64,000 nucleotides of DNA from Ascaris suum (lineage: Eukaryota; Nematoda; Chromadorea; Rhabditida; Ascarididae), in NCBI GenBank assembly GCA_013433145.1, contig CM024169.1, positions 13,586,817 through 13,650,816 of the forward strand. The letters are read 5' to 3'. Below are positions 1 to 12,895 of the stretch, in pieces. The notes under the pieces were generated by a model. It was not told the DNA's origin and ran no database searches. It saw nothing but the letters and a program-made list of their open reading frames with translations. The position numbers and the translations under genes are program-made. Position 1 is the first letter of the stretch. Every line of letters begins with the position of its first letter.

Positions 1-812
1 GCTTCACCAATGAATGCACTATGTGAGGATGTCGCGTAAAATATTCAGTGTTTGCATTTTGATGTCGTCATCTTAATGGAAAACTATTTTGTTCCACCCA
101 TCCTTGATCGCTTTTCACATATTTTAGCGCATTGGAAGGGCGTTCAATAGGCATTTATCATAGCTGTACTTGAGTTCGAGCTATAGACCACTTAAAAGTA
201 TTCATCGTTGTCAAACTTGTTTCATAGAGAAGCCCGAAGAAATAATTCCCGGGTTTGCACAGGTCTTTCCCCCCCCCCCTCCCTCCCTCCATCCCACATT
301 TGAACCCACAATGTCACCACATTTCATAGACCCACTGCTCTGCTCTATCGAAGACTGTCTTTACACTCATACATCTCCTCAGATATAATGGAATCATTCA
401 CGTGATGCTCATTCTGCTCAGAGTGAAATGGAACAGAGAGGATGGGGGAGGGGGGGGGGGGGGGTGGGGTGATACTTATTTAAAGGGTTCGTCACCGATC
501 AATTATATGACCTTGAGTATCAGACGACATGACTTTGTTGACGTGTTTAACACCTTATGACACACTGTTATTTGATCGTAAAACTAAACTATGAACACTG
601 CAGATGCTTAGAGATTGCTTTAATTGCTGCTGAAAGCGAACGCTGCAATTAAATGTGCTTCTTGCATAGATTGTAACTGCAACTTCCGCGTTGTCTTATA
701 AAGCAAAACTATGGTCATTTGCATAATTACTTCCTCTTCACAACACTACATTTATTTTAGCTAACATCATTGAAAAAGCATTCCGCAAAAAAATTATAAA
801 CCAAAAAAAAAC
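1..812. other. Intergenic, nothing coding seen
   Basis: AT-rich sequence with no convincing open frame. It holds a C run at 269-279 followed by CCCT repeats, and a run of 15 G at 450-464. Both belong to the set of long G/C homopolymers spread over this window. Confidence 0.5.
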
Positions 813-1160
813 TTTAAAATGAGGCAAGGTTAACGGAGCTCTTGCGATCATTAGGAAATGAGGGTTGATGAAGCGATCGAACTGAGGAAGACTACCGCCG
901 TTCTTCGGCAGCATTCGAAAGTGGGGTATATCTTCATCTAAGATCATCTCCCCGAACGACGCAACGAGATTCATTCATTGGGTTATCATCGAGATGGTTC
1001 CATCTACCTCTAAACATATCCTCGTCTAAATATTCGCAAGCAAATGGTGACTCACCTTGTCGGGCATAAGAGGTACTGATTCGAGCAGAACACCCCTCGC
1101 TTTATGGCTGAATCCACGATGTGAAGATCCTGTTGTGTCGGTGCATGTATTCTCGGACAT
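813..1160 (-). CDS. Candidate 5' coding exons of an unidentified minus-strand gene
   Basis: Reading the minus strand, an ATG at 1160 opens a 35-codon exon (1056-1160, beginning MSENTCTDTT) that ends exactly at a strong donor, AAG|GTGAGT, in phase 0. The ATG lies three bases after TTCTTTAG, a plausible cis or trans splice acceptor. A second open segment, 813-947 (45 codons, containing ILDEDIPHFRMLPKNGG), is in phase 0 if it starts after GGGGAG, which is a weak acceptor, and it ends at AAA|GTTTTT. G+C is higher than in the flanks. The stretch between the two segments is also open in a third frame, so a frameshifted pseudogene is possible. I do not recognise the protein, and no further exons are visible before the window edge. 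Confidence 0.3.
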
Positions 1161-2559
1161 CTTCTAAAGAAGATCCAGTTGCAACGATTGCCCATATGAG
1201 GATTATTTTCGAAAATTAACGTTCCCATTCAATTGCGATCATTTGCATGGTAGTGCAATTTATTGGAGTCAAAATAATTGAAAATTTTGCTTTTCAGTGA
1301 TTATTTTCAATGGCTATTAAATCAGTAAATCAACTAAACCAAAACAAAAGTTTCCTATCCGAGTGCTGAGATGCTCTGAGCTAACAGCATCTAATATTCG
1401 CTATTGCCATATATTTTTCTATATTCTGCCTGGCAAATAATAAATAAATCCACGGAAATTATTGATTTTATTTTTAGGTCTACTAATTTTTTTAATGGCT
1501 TTAATTTTGCTCTATTCTTATTCCAGGAAGAGTTTCTATAATGGTTAATGAATTGCATGAGGAAATCTCTAGTAATATTGGCCACATTTTTCGAATTTAT
1601 CCTCTGCGAGACAATATCCATAGCTTCGTATTCTTTTGATTTTTTTCCACGTCAGCATTTGCGCTTTTTCATTATCTCATCCAGAAACAAAAAAAAAAGC
1701 AATGAACGGATCCGCAATTTTCGCACTAACGTCGACTTCAAATCAACAGAAATAGGAAGCGCTTTGAGGTGCAAAGGCACTTAATTGAAATCGAGAAATG
1801 CAACATTTCGACCGAATTCATCTCAAAATTGTCGCATTTTTTGTGCATCCGATCGCTCATTTGCATTTGCCTTTCCTTGCGCACAATTTTCCATGCTCAA
1901 ATTCACTTCTTTCGACAACCTCAAAGCGTCCATATTGTCAGCATCCAACTCGACTTTCTTGTCAGCAACTTTTATTACATTCATTTTCATGTTTTAGAAG
2001 TTTAGCTATAAATAGCAAAGCTCAACATGAGTGGACGACTCGTTCGACGTTTTTCCTTTAAAGAAATTCGGATTTGAAAACTAACGAAAGAGAGTTGCTT
2101 ATACTCTTCAGTAGCTTTTTCCAGTTTATTTTCAATTTCCAATTCTTATCAACTCGAATTCCAGCATCCTTTGAAATTCAACCGGTTACACCAACCACAC
2201 TTATCTGTTTTCTATGCTCTAATTGTTGATTCTGGGAAATAACGATGGACGATGATTCGAAGATGGATGGTAATCGATGATTACAATCGAAAGTCGATGG
2301 TCATAAATGAAACTGGCGAACTAGTTCGACTAAACAAATTCTATGTGATGCTTAGGATTCCTCTTCAAAAAAAAAAAACAAATATGTCATAAGATAGAAA
2401 ATGAGGACTGAGAAATATTACAATTCGGATGGCTTCACTTTCATTCATCAATTTTTTTTTCAATAAACGCAAAAAAAAAAAAAAACTACTTTGATTTGTT
2501 TTATTCTCATAAATCATTGCCATGAAAATTTTTCGTGATGTATAATTTTAATAAATGAA

Positions 2560-2800
2560 ACTATAGATATATTGATCATGAAAGATATACTTCCGATGTA
2601 AATAGTATATCATAAAAAATGATATATCATAAAATATTGAAGATATATTATGGAAAAAAAAACCAATAGATATATTGATAATTGTTTTCAATTTTCGTTG
2701 TAAATAGTAAAGACTTATCGAAGTTGATGAATTTAAATTCGATTATTTCAGATTTAAATGAAATAATAGATATATCGTAAAATGATGAATTGATTATTAC
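2560..2800. repeat. Degenerate AT-rich repeat (ATAGATATAT-type units)
   Basis: Variants of ATAGATATATTGATA and GATATATCATAAAA recur at irregular spacing on both strands. This looks like a decayed AT satellite. No flanking duplication marking a transposon was seen. Confidence 0.45.
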
Positions 2801-3506
2801 AATGTGCACTTTGAAATTTAGAAAAATACGAAAAAAAAAAAGAAGAAATAATTGAAAATCAATAAATCGCATTATATATACTCATATTAGATGCTATCGA
2901 TTGATAATCTCTTATTTCTTTTTCATTTTGCATGAAAATTATTGCGCAAATAGTTTTGCATTAACATATTCGCAAACATATTAGTATTAAATAGAAAATA
3001 AAAGAATGTAAACGTTGAAGAGGCATCACATTTGATATTGAGATACTAAGATAACATATAAGGCATTTTTCGTTTATTTAACAAAACAGAGCTTTTTTTT
3101 TTAAATTATGTTTAGCATTTATAATTGATTCATGTGATGCTTTGCAAAGATTTCGATATTATCTGCGAAAATGAAATGAACACCACTGCTTAGATGCAAG
3201 AGGAATAAGAGTCAAAACTGGGAATATGTTTGCTCACACAACGTATGAATAGACTCTAAGGTGCCGCTCTCTGATCAAAACAATTAGCCAACGGCAATTG
3301 AGGAAAGACGTTAAAAAGCGCAACAAGATAAACGGCTATGTTGTGAATTAGTCTTGTTCGAATAAACATCACCGCAGAGAGCATTTCTGGTTATATTCCA
3401 TTATGCTAGCATTTCCTATGTTATGAAAACTGCTACACCCCTTTTATTACATGTTTGTTACTTTTGCCTAGTGTTTTCCTTGGGGCCTTCCATTTCGAGC
3501 ATTGAG

Positions 3507-3566
3507 TTATTCGTATAATCATACGGATAATACGGATAATCATTTCGAATAATCATTCGTATAATA
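3507..3566. repeat. Short imperfect repeat of TTCGTATAATCAT / CGGATAAT units
   Basis: TTCGTATAAT occurs at both ends, with two CGGATAAT units and related AATAATCATT between them. It is a small simple-sequence expansion with no visible function. Confidence 0.4.
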
Positions 3567-5489
3567 AGTTTGTATGTTCCTTACTTTATCGCCAACTAAA
3601 CGACATTTCTTTTCGACACTGTCAGCATTTCGATTTCGTGTGGTCTAGCCAATGAAGTGGCCTTTCTAATATCAAATTCTGTGAAACCAACAAGGGATTC
3701 CTGAATGAGGTTTAATGTCTTTCCTTCCTTATAACGAGAATGTGTAAACCTTCATATATCATGATTTCTTGAAGAAAGTGACAGGTTTTTTTCTAAAGCT
3801 TTAATCAATGCCTCAGATGTTTTCAGCACTGTGAGCAACGTTGTACTAGTGCCCTATACCGTTGATTTACTGTTTAAAATTGAAAAGTGTGATCTAATAT
3901 CTCATGACTGAAGATGGACGGTTAATTAATTAGCAAATTTTAGTCATTACCGTAGATGCTGTTAAAGCGCATAAGTAACTCGGTGACATACTACTTGATA
4001 TTCTTGACTCGAGTTGAAATATTGAACCCACTCGACTTTTCACGGATAAAGGATAGTTTCTTCTAAATCTTCTATTATGATGATGGCTTTAGGACTACTA
4101 GCATGTATCACTTACTTTGTAATGATACTATGAGCTCTTGACCAACTAGTTGTTGATAAGCTTCCGATTTCGTGGGGATGAATTTATTACCTGTAATGAA
4201 CAGCGATCAGCAAACCTTTGCAAAAAAAAAAAACGAGTTAATATGACCACCTTCGAGTAGAATGAACAATTAAAAAGAACGAACGTATTAGCCAACGTGA
4301 ACAATGCGCAGGCATTTCATTTGCTTGAAAGATAGTAAGTGATTTATCACCAAAACAATCGAATATGATGGGGGATCTCTATCACAATTATCGTCTCATT
4401 ATTATCGGAACACTCGAATTCGTTCATTAAAAAAAAATAAATACCAGCAATCGAACAAAAAATTGGAAGACAAACTATGAACGTTTCATATATTTCCATT
4501 CATCGCAAAGTGTACACTCTTTCAACGAAAAATACAATCGCCTCAAAAAATATTGCAAATAGAAATACCATTATGTTGTATTTATTGATGCGTATTTAAT
4601 TTTCATCGAGCATTTTGCATCGAAAACCGTGCATTCATGCTGAACTTTATATTTCGATGCACTCTATATGATTAGTTGAAGAAGTTACAACACTCAATAA
4701 TATAGCAACTAGATAAAGCAACTCAATTCAAGGAACTCGAATTGCTAATATCCTTGCAATAACAGTTTTCCATTTAAGCAATCAATTTCTCAATGAATGG
4801 GAAACAGCAATGGCGTACTATTTAATAAACACGAGGGCTCAATGGGTCAGAAATACGCTTAGACATATAGCTATGAAGAGTAATTGCAAAATTCGTTGTG
4901 ATTTCTTCGAAAATATGTTTTTTTTTTGTTCCATTCGAAAAAAAAAACGCGAAGTTATTTCATGTTTTCAAAGATAATAAAGTTTGTTGCATCTTCCATC
5001 GAAATTTATGTCCTCAATGCCTTCTCCCACCTTCCCCCCCCCCCCTCCCTTCGTCCTTTACAGCAAAAAATTGTTGATCAAATTGTTTCATACCTCAAAA
5101 TGAACGGTTTATATAATGACAAGCAAAGCTCCATGGGAATTTAAATGAACCGTATATATTATGCAGAGGTTGCAACGGTTATTCGATGAACGAACAACTC
5201 GGATGTACGAATCAGCGGTGTGAGGTTTCAATTTTGGTGTTGGGGTCTCACAACCTCCGTCTATTCATGGGTCTTGTGGTGAGGAGGCAGGAGGAGTTAA
5301 ATAACGCCGAAAGTTAAAGTTCGAGACCTCGACATCCGCTCATCCTTCTCGCCTAAGTAATGCACATACTGATGTGAATCCTAAGTGAAGCAGTTAGTAA
5401 CTGATAACAGTTTAAGAGAAAAAACACAACACAGTTAACTTTTTGCGAAATTCACTGAAAAAAAAAAACGACAGATGACAGCTGAGTGG

Positions 5490-6490
5490 CTCAAACGAAG
5501 AGAACGTCCTGAGTGTCAAAGGGTCGTCGAGAACTACTGAAATAGTAGCTGCCAATAAAAGCAGGAGCTGGTGGTGCGAGAGGGCGGTCCCGAATGCGTT
5601 GTGCTAAGCGCTCGAAAGAAGTGCGATACCTCCGCCCATTTTTTGCCTTCAGAGCACACAAACTTGAAGTCGGGGTGGTCCGAAAGTCTCGGAAAAGCAA
5701 TCCTCCCTCATCAATAAAAGCTAGAACTTTATGAAAATGTAAGCAGTATAATTTGCGTGGATAAAATTCTTATCTTTAAGCATATCTTTTACCGATTGCA
5801 ATCTATCAGCATGCCTTTGGGAAGGAAGCCTTCGCAATTTGGGAGCCGCCAAAGTTCAACATCGCTGTCAAATGGACATCCAATAGGGAATGAATGTTCA
5901 ACAGAGCCGGCTTCGAGTACGTGCATCCCGAAGTTAGTGAGGTTTACTGCCTAGAGCAAGTCACAAGTCATCATTCGCACTCTATACGAAATTGTGACTC
6001 AATTTCCTTTATTTACGGCAAATCGATGCCCTCATCGAACACAATGCTTCTTGCACTTTCTCACCAACACTTTGAAATCCCTCGGGTATATTCAATGAAA
6101 CTTTACTACAAGCAAAAATATAGTACAGTAATGCCATCACCATCTTACAGCCTATCATAACCCTGTAAAAATTTAGGCATATTTGATCATTATAAATATT
6201 CTGTTGTTTTTTTTAACATAGTAAACGAAAGTTTAGAGCTGTAATTGGCAACTCGGGAGTCAAAATCGGTACTTAAGGACATTAAAATATTTGAGTGGTG
6301 TTGATCCGATCGTAAAATATGGTTCGGCATTTGATAAGCAATAAGCATCAACCGATTTTATCCCCAATAAGCAGTGCAAATTGATTTTTGGAGGAGTCGA
6401 ACTCCGGAGTTACCCGCAAAGTTCAAGGAGTTGCTGAGCTAGCTGAACTCCGCGAACATGAATATTCGTCAAAATTGATTGACCGGTATG
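5490..6490. other. G+C-elevated island with competing open frames, unresolved
   Basis: This 1 kb is richer in G+C than its surroundings and has protein-like frames that do not join into one model. On the minus strand about 5526-5715 reads DHPDFKFVCSEGKKWAEVSH, and an overlapping frame ends at 5491. On the plus strand about 5815-5960 reads KEAFAIWEPPKFNIAVKW, then a stop, then FNRAGFEYVHPEVSEVYC. On the plus strand 6387-6483 reads GVTRKVQGVAELAELREHEY and ends near a GTATGT donor. The mixture of strands and stops fits a decayed gene or mobile-element remnant as well as real exons. No family was recognised. Confidence 0.3.
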
Positions 6491-8024
6491 TGGAATGTCC
6501 ACTTGAAAGCTCAATTCGGATATCACTATTTATCACTTATTGCAGTACTCACTATATGCAAAGTTTTCCGTGAATATTTCATATATATTTGCACGCACAC
6601 GCAAATGAGCGCTGCTTTTCTTCAGTGATTTGATAAGGTAGATAAGCTGCCAATGAAGATGTAAATTTTCAGAGGAAGATGCAAATTTTCTTTCACTAGA
6701 AACTGAATGAACAAATGATGGGTTTTTACGCATCGGCTCATCTCGAGAAAAGTCTCTTCGAGACCATCATAACGATCATTGTTCGTTGTTGCTCATATCA
6801 ATATTTGGCAGAATTAGACGCGTTATCGAATTTTCTGCCTTCATCTCTGTCTTTTCCCCATTCTTGGCTGCCGTTCTATGCATCTTCTAGCACAATTTTC
6901 ACCAAATGCAAATGCTATTTCCTTTGCCCAGCAGAGTTCCTTTCTTGTTGTGCACTCCACAGAATCTTTCACTTCAGGCAACCCACAGAGACATCTGTTT
7001 ATTTTGCTGTCTTCCCGCGTTGTCCTTTCCACAACTCTTTCCATCCTTCCTTGTGCAGCTGCGATCAACTTCCGTTAAACTCAACTGGCTGGCAGCTAGC
7101 TGTGAGACTAAGCGTTAATTAAAAAGGCGTATAAGTGGATAAACGAATGGTTACGTGGATGGGCGTACCGACGAATACCAGCAATTATACTATATTTGTG
7201 CATACGCGTACAAACAATTACTTCCTAATTGGTGGGAACCAGCTAAAGATGACATCTCTACTAGCTAATGGCCGTTCGGCTGGCACCTGACCAAAATTGT
7301 AGATTTGTCTATTGGCTTCGACATCAAGTCAGCGACCGCTAGGTGAATTCTCATGAAATGCGTACGTTCAGTTAACAAGGCGGCTAAAAAAGTCAGCCAG
7401 CTGGATGCTAATCCAATATACAGATAAATGAACAACGAAGGTATTGTCTAGTGGATGTCCTTCCAACATTCAGCGTGCATAAAGTGCATCGAATATTATT
7501 GGCCAATGATGTCATAAAGTTTTTTCGTGCATATTGATCGTGAAATGCGTTAATATGTGTGCTGGAGACATTTCATTGATCAATGCGAAGAGACTTGCGC
7601 ATTTACATAATTCCTTGTGCAAGTATTTTGTGCGATAAGCGAATTCACCTAATAGTAATTGCTTCATCGGTTGCAGCTAGAAGTGCGACTTCGTAGGCAA
7701 TTGTGGTTATTGCATATGCCTCTCCAGTCCATGGATTAATAAATGTGAGGCAGCATAGAAATGATTGCATTATGAAACTTGGCCAATTTCAAAAGCTGAG
7801 ATAGTTTGCACTTTTTTCCCCTCTTATTATTGCTTCCGCTCTCTCTGTTCGGCTATTAGTCTATTTATCTGCATTCATCTCAAATGCGTTTCGTGTGTTT
7901 CGCTATTTCAAGAACACGAACAAAAAATTAAGGAAAGCTTATCGAAGATTGCAAATAGGCAATGCTAGAAGTTACATCGATTGCGAGAGTGATATGACAA
8001 AATCATTATTGAAAAAACAACTCC

Positions 8025-8104
8025 AGCAACTCCCCCACCCCCTCTCCCTTCCCACGCTACTCTATTAAGCAACTCTCCCACCCCCTCCCCACGCCACCCT
8101 ATCG
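8025..8104. repeat. Imperfect tandem duplication, C-rich, about 40 bp units
   Basis: Two adjacent units begin AGCAACTC and share CCCACCCCCTC, CCCACGC and CTAT blocks. They differ by small indels. The pair stands out from the AT-rich flanks. Confidence 0.65.
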
Positions 8105-11100
8105 GAATTTACGATTGCATACGTCAACAAAACCCTAATGAAGCATGTACCAAGCAGCCATAAGAATTCAGGTCGATGAGACTATCAGAAAAATTTGTCT
8201 ATCGAGTGCTATCTTTTTTGAGACGAGTGCGAATAATCAAATAATGTGAAGCTGTCAGAAAGTGTACATTAATTTCGTATTAATTTTATTATTGCTCTAA
8301 TTTCTTTGCGGAAATCGACAATTTAGGCTCTTTTGTTGGAGAAAATATCGATATCTCAAGTGCAAATTTCGAACACACTTGTTCGGTTGAAGAGTAATGC
8401 TCACCCGAAATGAGAGCATCGAAAGCAGGTGGATTGCATCATCCCCGTTAAGGATATATAAAGCGTTGAAATTTTTAAGCGGTCATTACTAATAGAAAAT
8501 GTTATAAAATAGCTTTATATGCAAATATTTATTGCATATTATATTTTAATTTCTATTTAAATGTTGCCATTTTAATAGAGTGAACGCATATTTGCATATC
8601 GTTTCCGTATTGTCTTTTTCGATGCATTTTCGCAAAAGATAAAAAAATAATAATTTGTTGCGCTCAGAAATGCTCTTGAATTTAATTATAATACATGAAA
8701 TAGAGATAAAATCCATAGAATAATAAGAAATGCGGAAATTGAGCGCTAACAACCACTTCAAATGATGGGAAATTATGAGAGTATTTCCGGATTTCAAAAC
8801 GCTCTATGAATCAATGACATCCTCTAAAATAAATGAAAAATCGTACCAGCTGAATTGGCCAGAATATACGCTTTTTCACCTCAATCACCTCACTGATCAT
8901 TTTAAGAAGAAATAAAGAAAAGAAAAAAATGTGTAGAATAGCGTTAGAATATTTTTATACATCCTTGTATTGACATAAATGTTCGTCAAAAAGTTCGTTT
9001 TTGTCCAATCCGTCGGATGTGTTTTGAGAATTGAAACGATGCAAACTGCTTGGAAATTTTTTATTTCTTTAAAACATACATCATATCCATCAAATTTGTA
9101 GCTTCATTTGTATGTGTTCGTGAATTTACAACAAATCGATGGACGGACACATACAAATGCGCAAACGCGAATTACGATAATGCACTTTGTCGGAATGGAA
9201 ATGGAAATAAATAGGAATGAAAGATGAATGGTCAAACGATTTGCGAAATTCACATCACAGCAATCTTGCCGATGCGTTGCAAAATTTAAGTACGATTCAA
9301 TTCGAAAAGCGTCTGATGCCCGAACTTAAGCTTCAATTTTAAGCTGTGGATATCTCGATGAGTCTTTTTTTTTGTTTGTTTTCTAAGAAATAGCTGAGTT
9401 ATGGATAATTGTTTGTTCCTCAAGGTTTCTTGCATTACATACTCTCATCAGCAAAATTTATTATCAAAGATCATTCACGCATTCAAAAGAACTCTTATCT
9501 TCATTACATGATCTCCGCCTTTGCACCGATAAAAGTCGATATATTTTTGTGCGAAAAAACAATTTTTCTTTTGAAGTATTTCCACTCTCATCTTTTATTT
9601 GAATCATTCTCGTAATCGTCAATTAATTCAATTAAAGTTGATATTTTAATCATAATTTCGAGTTTAAACATTCGTGCAAAATTTCGGTGAAATTTATCTC
9701 CTCGAGAAAAAAAAATTAATAGGAATTTTTTGTTTAATATAAATCAACGTGAATGGTTTATTGCTGCAGCAGTTTTTCGAAGTTATAAACTATTTTCAAC
9801 TATTGTCAGTTGAGCTATTTTGAGTTCATGTAACATATGTATAGTTATTCACTTGAGGTCCTAATTTCTGAATACCTACGGGCCAATGATCATATGGACT
9901 TGCATAAGAACGAGGTATGGGAAGGTAGAAAGACCCACAGCCAACGGCGGAAGATATGGAAAATCTGATCGTATGGCAGGGGATGAGGCGGAGGGGTGGG
10001 GGGGGGGGGAAGGAGGGGAGTATAGATTTGGAAAAATAAGCTTGGGGAATTTCCCTCAACAACCTACTCGTTAAAAATTGCTCTAGCCATAGCGTTCATA
10101 GCAAGCTGATGTTTACAGGACAAAGAAACAAAATGGTCCCATTGCTTTTAGTGCAGACGTTTCTTTCTGTCTGCAAAGTTGACTAGATTCCTTTGTTGAT
10201 GACCGTTTTGAAAATTTGTGCTTCGCTCCAAAAAAAAAAAAAAGAACAGCGAAACTTTTTCACAATTGGCGTCGTTCGAAATAAAACTCTAAATAAAGTC
10301 ATTTTATATAGTTTTTACTTATTATTGTCATGTTTTCATTATAATTGAGCTGCACAACGCATTGCAAAACATAAGTTCTTGCATTTTGTCGATCGAATTC
10401 GAAATTTTTCTCGCCGTTACTAAATGCATCGATTTTTTGCGCAAATTTTTTGTTTAATTTCAATTTCTGCATATCAAAGCGTTTAAAAGTGTATCGAAGA
10501 ATGAGAAGCCTACGTTTCATCGTACATATTTGCAAAATTCTTTGATTTTATGCTCATACATTCAATAGTGATTTTATAAGAACGGAAATCAGAAATGATT
10601 ACGACACATAAAATAGGCGCTGTTAAATTTTAAAATATTTCGTCAAAAATTATTCATCATCATATAATTCGAGAATTGAGAAAACATTCTAGAAATCTTT
10701 GAGATAGGAGATTGCTGAATGAATAATAGGGCATATAGAATGGATAGCGATCCTCAATCGAGCAACGAATATAATAACAACTTTCAACTCTAAAGAAGTA
10801 TCAAGTACATATAAGCATTTGACACTTTATATTTGTTGTATTATATGTTGATGCTTTATATAAAAAATTTTATTTCTGCTGGAATAACTTTTTTTTTTGT
10901 TTCACAGTACTTTTTTCTGAAATATTCCAAAGTGAATAGCGTCTAATCGGACAAGAGAGTGCAGAAATGTGAAATGCAACAACAAGATTCCCTCCAAATT
11001 GGGGCAACTAAATTAGGCACACAAGTTTCTTTTTTTTTAAATATGCATGCACATTTCTTATTCAATTTCTCGTCGAGTTTCAATCAAGAAAATCACTCGA

Positions 11101-11747
11101 AACTTACGCTTTAAAAAAAAAACTGAACAGCAAAAATTACGACAAAATGCAAAATTTACAGTAAAGAAAAATTATTGATAGATGATATGTGATTATTTGT
11201 TGAATTATCTTATCAAAGTTAATCAAATAAAGGCGCTATCATACTCTCCTGAAAAATGATATAGGATTTATTCGTTTCGTATATAAAGAACTATAGATGG
11301 CGCAAAACATTTGAAGGTTTAGATTGCTTGAACGCATTATACTATTTGTTAACATTGGTCGTTTAATGCGCTGATGAATTCTCTCAATAAAAGTCATAAT
11401 CATACAAACTGCTTAGGAAATTTTGAGGAAAAAAAATGTGTCCTAATTATTTTTCATTCAAGGGTTTACACTTTGAAGAATTGAATTTTTCAATTTATAA
11501 GGGATTTTCCGGAAATCAAAAATCGAGAGTTTTTAACTCTATTGGAAATTCAAGAATCGAATCGTTTTTAATTCGACAAATTTCACTCCGTAATTAGTTT
11601 TTCGTGACATGTTCTAAGAAATACTGAGTATGAAAAAAAAAACGATATGCACTTTTCGATGTTGTCCACTGATCAATCTAGACGAACCCACCGCAACCAA
11701 CCCAAATCAACGATTCCCATAAAGACCTTATTTTTCACCATACTAAA

Positions 11748-11822
11748 TTGAAATGGATATCATTGCTTTCGATCAAATGAATACCTCTCATGTTTTATAA
11801 ATAATGGTTGAAATGGATATCA
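11748..11822. repeat. 15-bp direct repeat, 60 bp apart
   Basis: TTGAAATGGATATCA occurs at 11748-11762 and again at 11808-11822. The match is exact over 15 bases. No larger duplication surrounds it. Confidence 0.6.
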
Positions 11823-12509
11823 AGGACATTCGTTCGGCTGTGATTGCGTATGAAAAAGAGAATTGCCGTTCTAAACGTGCTTCCAATTATGCGAGAAATT
11901 GTATTGGAGAAGTATTCAAAAGTATCTAGCACGATAAACGGACGCTTTTAATTTCTTCTCGCGTGACACCAACCAAACGATATACAGTAATCAAGTAGTA
12001 AAATATGCAGATTAATGCTCGCTTATATTCAAAAGATTCATTTAAATACCCAAAAAAATGAGCTGTGGAATGAAAATCCGACTACTTGCAAAATGCACAA
12101 AGTTCCTTTTTGATGAGTTTAGATGTCTGCATTTTCAGAATTTTGGATCAATTTCAAAGGCGGCACACAGATCGTCATCTGATGAACATTATGCTCGTGA
12201 AAATTCATGTCAGTGTCGTTGGTTGTTGTCGGACACGCAGACAGGCAGAGACAGACATGCCTGCGTGCGTATAGATATGCAGCCACGATAGGAAATTTGT
12301 GGGCGCATATTAAAACGTTCAAGCAGGTAGAATCGTTTAAAATGCATACACTATGTAAAGGGAGAGATCATAGTTTATTGCATCTATTAAATTGTTCGAT
12401 AGAGGAGTGCTGATCTTGCAAACATACCTCAAACAATCGGTTGGTCGATAGCACTTTATTAAATTCGCCGTAAAATCTTTCATTCAAAACAGCTGAATTG
12501 CGTGGAATT

Positions 12510-12547
12510 TTTGCAAAGGTCACTCTCAACGTCATGACCTTTGCAAA
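12510..12547. repeat. Inverted repeat with AAAGGTCA arms
   Basis: TTTGCAAAGGTCA at 12510-12522 faces its exact reverse complement TGACCTTTGCAAA at 12535-12547, with a 12-base spacer. AAGGTCA matches the extended half-site bound by many nuclear receptors, a family expanded in nematodes. Whether this is a regulatory site is inference. AATTGCGTGGAAT flanks it on both sides, at about 12497 and 12579. Confidence 0.55.
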
Positions 12548-12836
12548 GTTTCACGCAAAGCTCAATTGTGTGAGGCAATTGCGTGGAATAGCTGAATTGC
12601 ATACAATTGCATAAATGTCAAGAATAAAGTCGCTCACAAAACGTCATGACGATATTTGCGTGCTTAACTGAGCGAAGGATTATAACAATTGGAGTGAAGC
12701 GTTTAGCAAACACTAGTCTTCTATTGTTCTAGGAAACAACGTGTCTTTAGCTCACTGACTCAAAAGCGATCAGTGATAATACCGCGAAAAAAGAGAGCAG
12801 ACAATGTAGAATAGGTCCACTGAGATCGTTCGAGAT

Positions 12837-12840
<4 letters not shown>

Positions 12841-12893
<53 letters not shown>
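12841..12893. repeat. (TA)n microsatellite
   Basis: Uninterrupted alternating TA of about 26 units. It is perfect, suggesting recent slippage. Confidence 0.95.

Positions 12894-12895
<2 letters not shown>

Larger units (their letters stand above)
1161..5489. other. AT-rich intergenic or intronic sequence
   Basis: No exon was recognised. The stretch holds many A and T homopolymers, AT-rich repeats around 2560-2800 and 3507-3566, and a run of 12 C at 5034-5045. Short open frames here are low-complexity and lack splice signals. Confidence 0.5.
6491..12480. other. AT-rich gene-poor stretch
   Basis: No supported exon. The longest open frame (6715-7122, plus) is Cys/Phe/Ser-rich and overlaps equally open frames, so it is probably chance. 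Contents seen are a run of 12 G at 9998-10009, a C-rich duplication at 8025-8104, and a 15-bp direct repeat at 11748-11762 and 11808-11822. Confidence 0.45.

Noticed and set aside
6715..7122. 135-codon plus-strand frame
   Set aside because: Three other frames are open over the same bases, the composition is Cys/Phe/Ser-rich, and there is no motif or splice signal.
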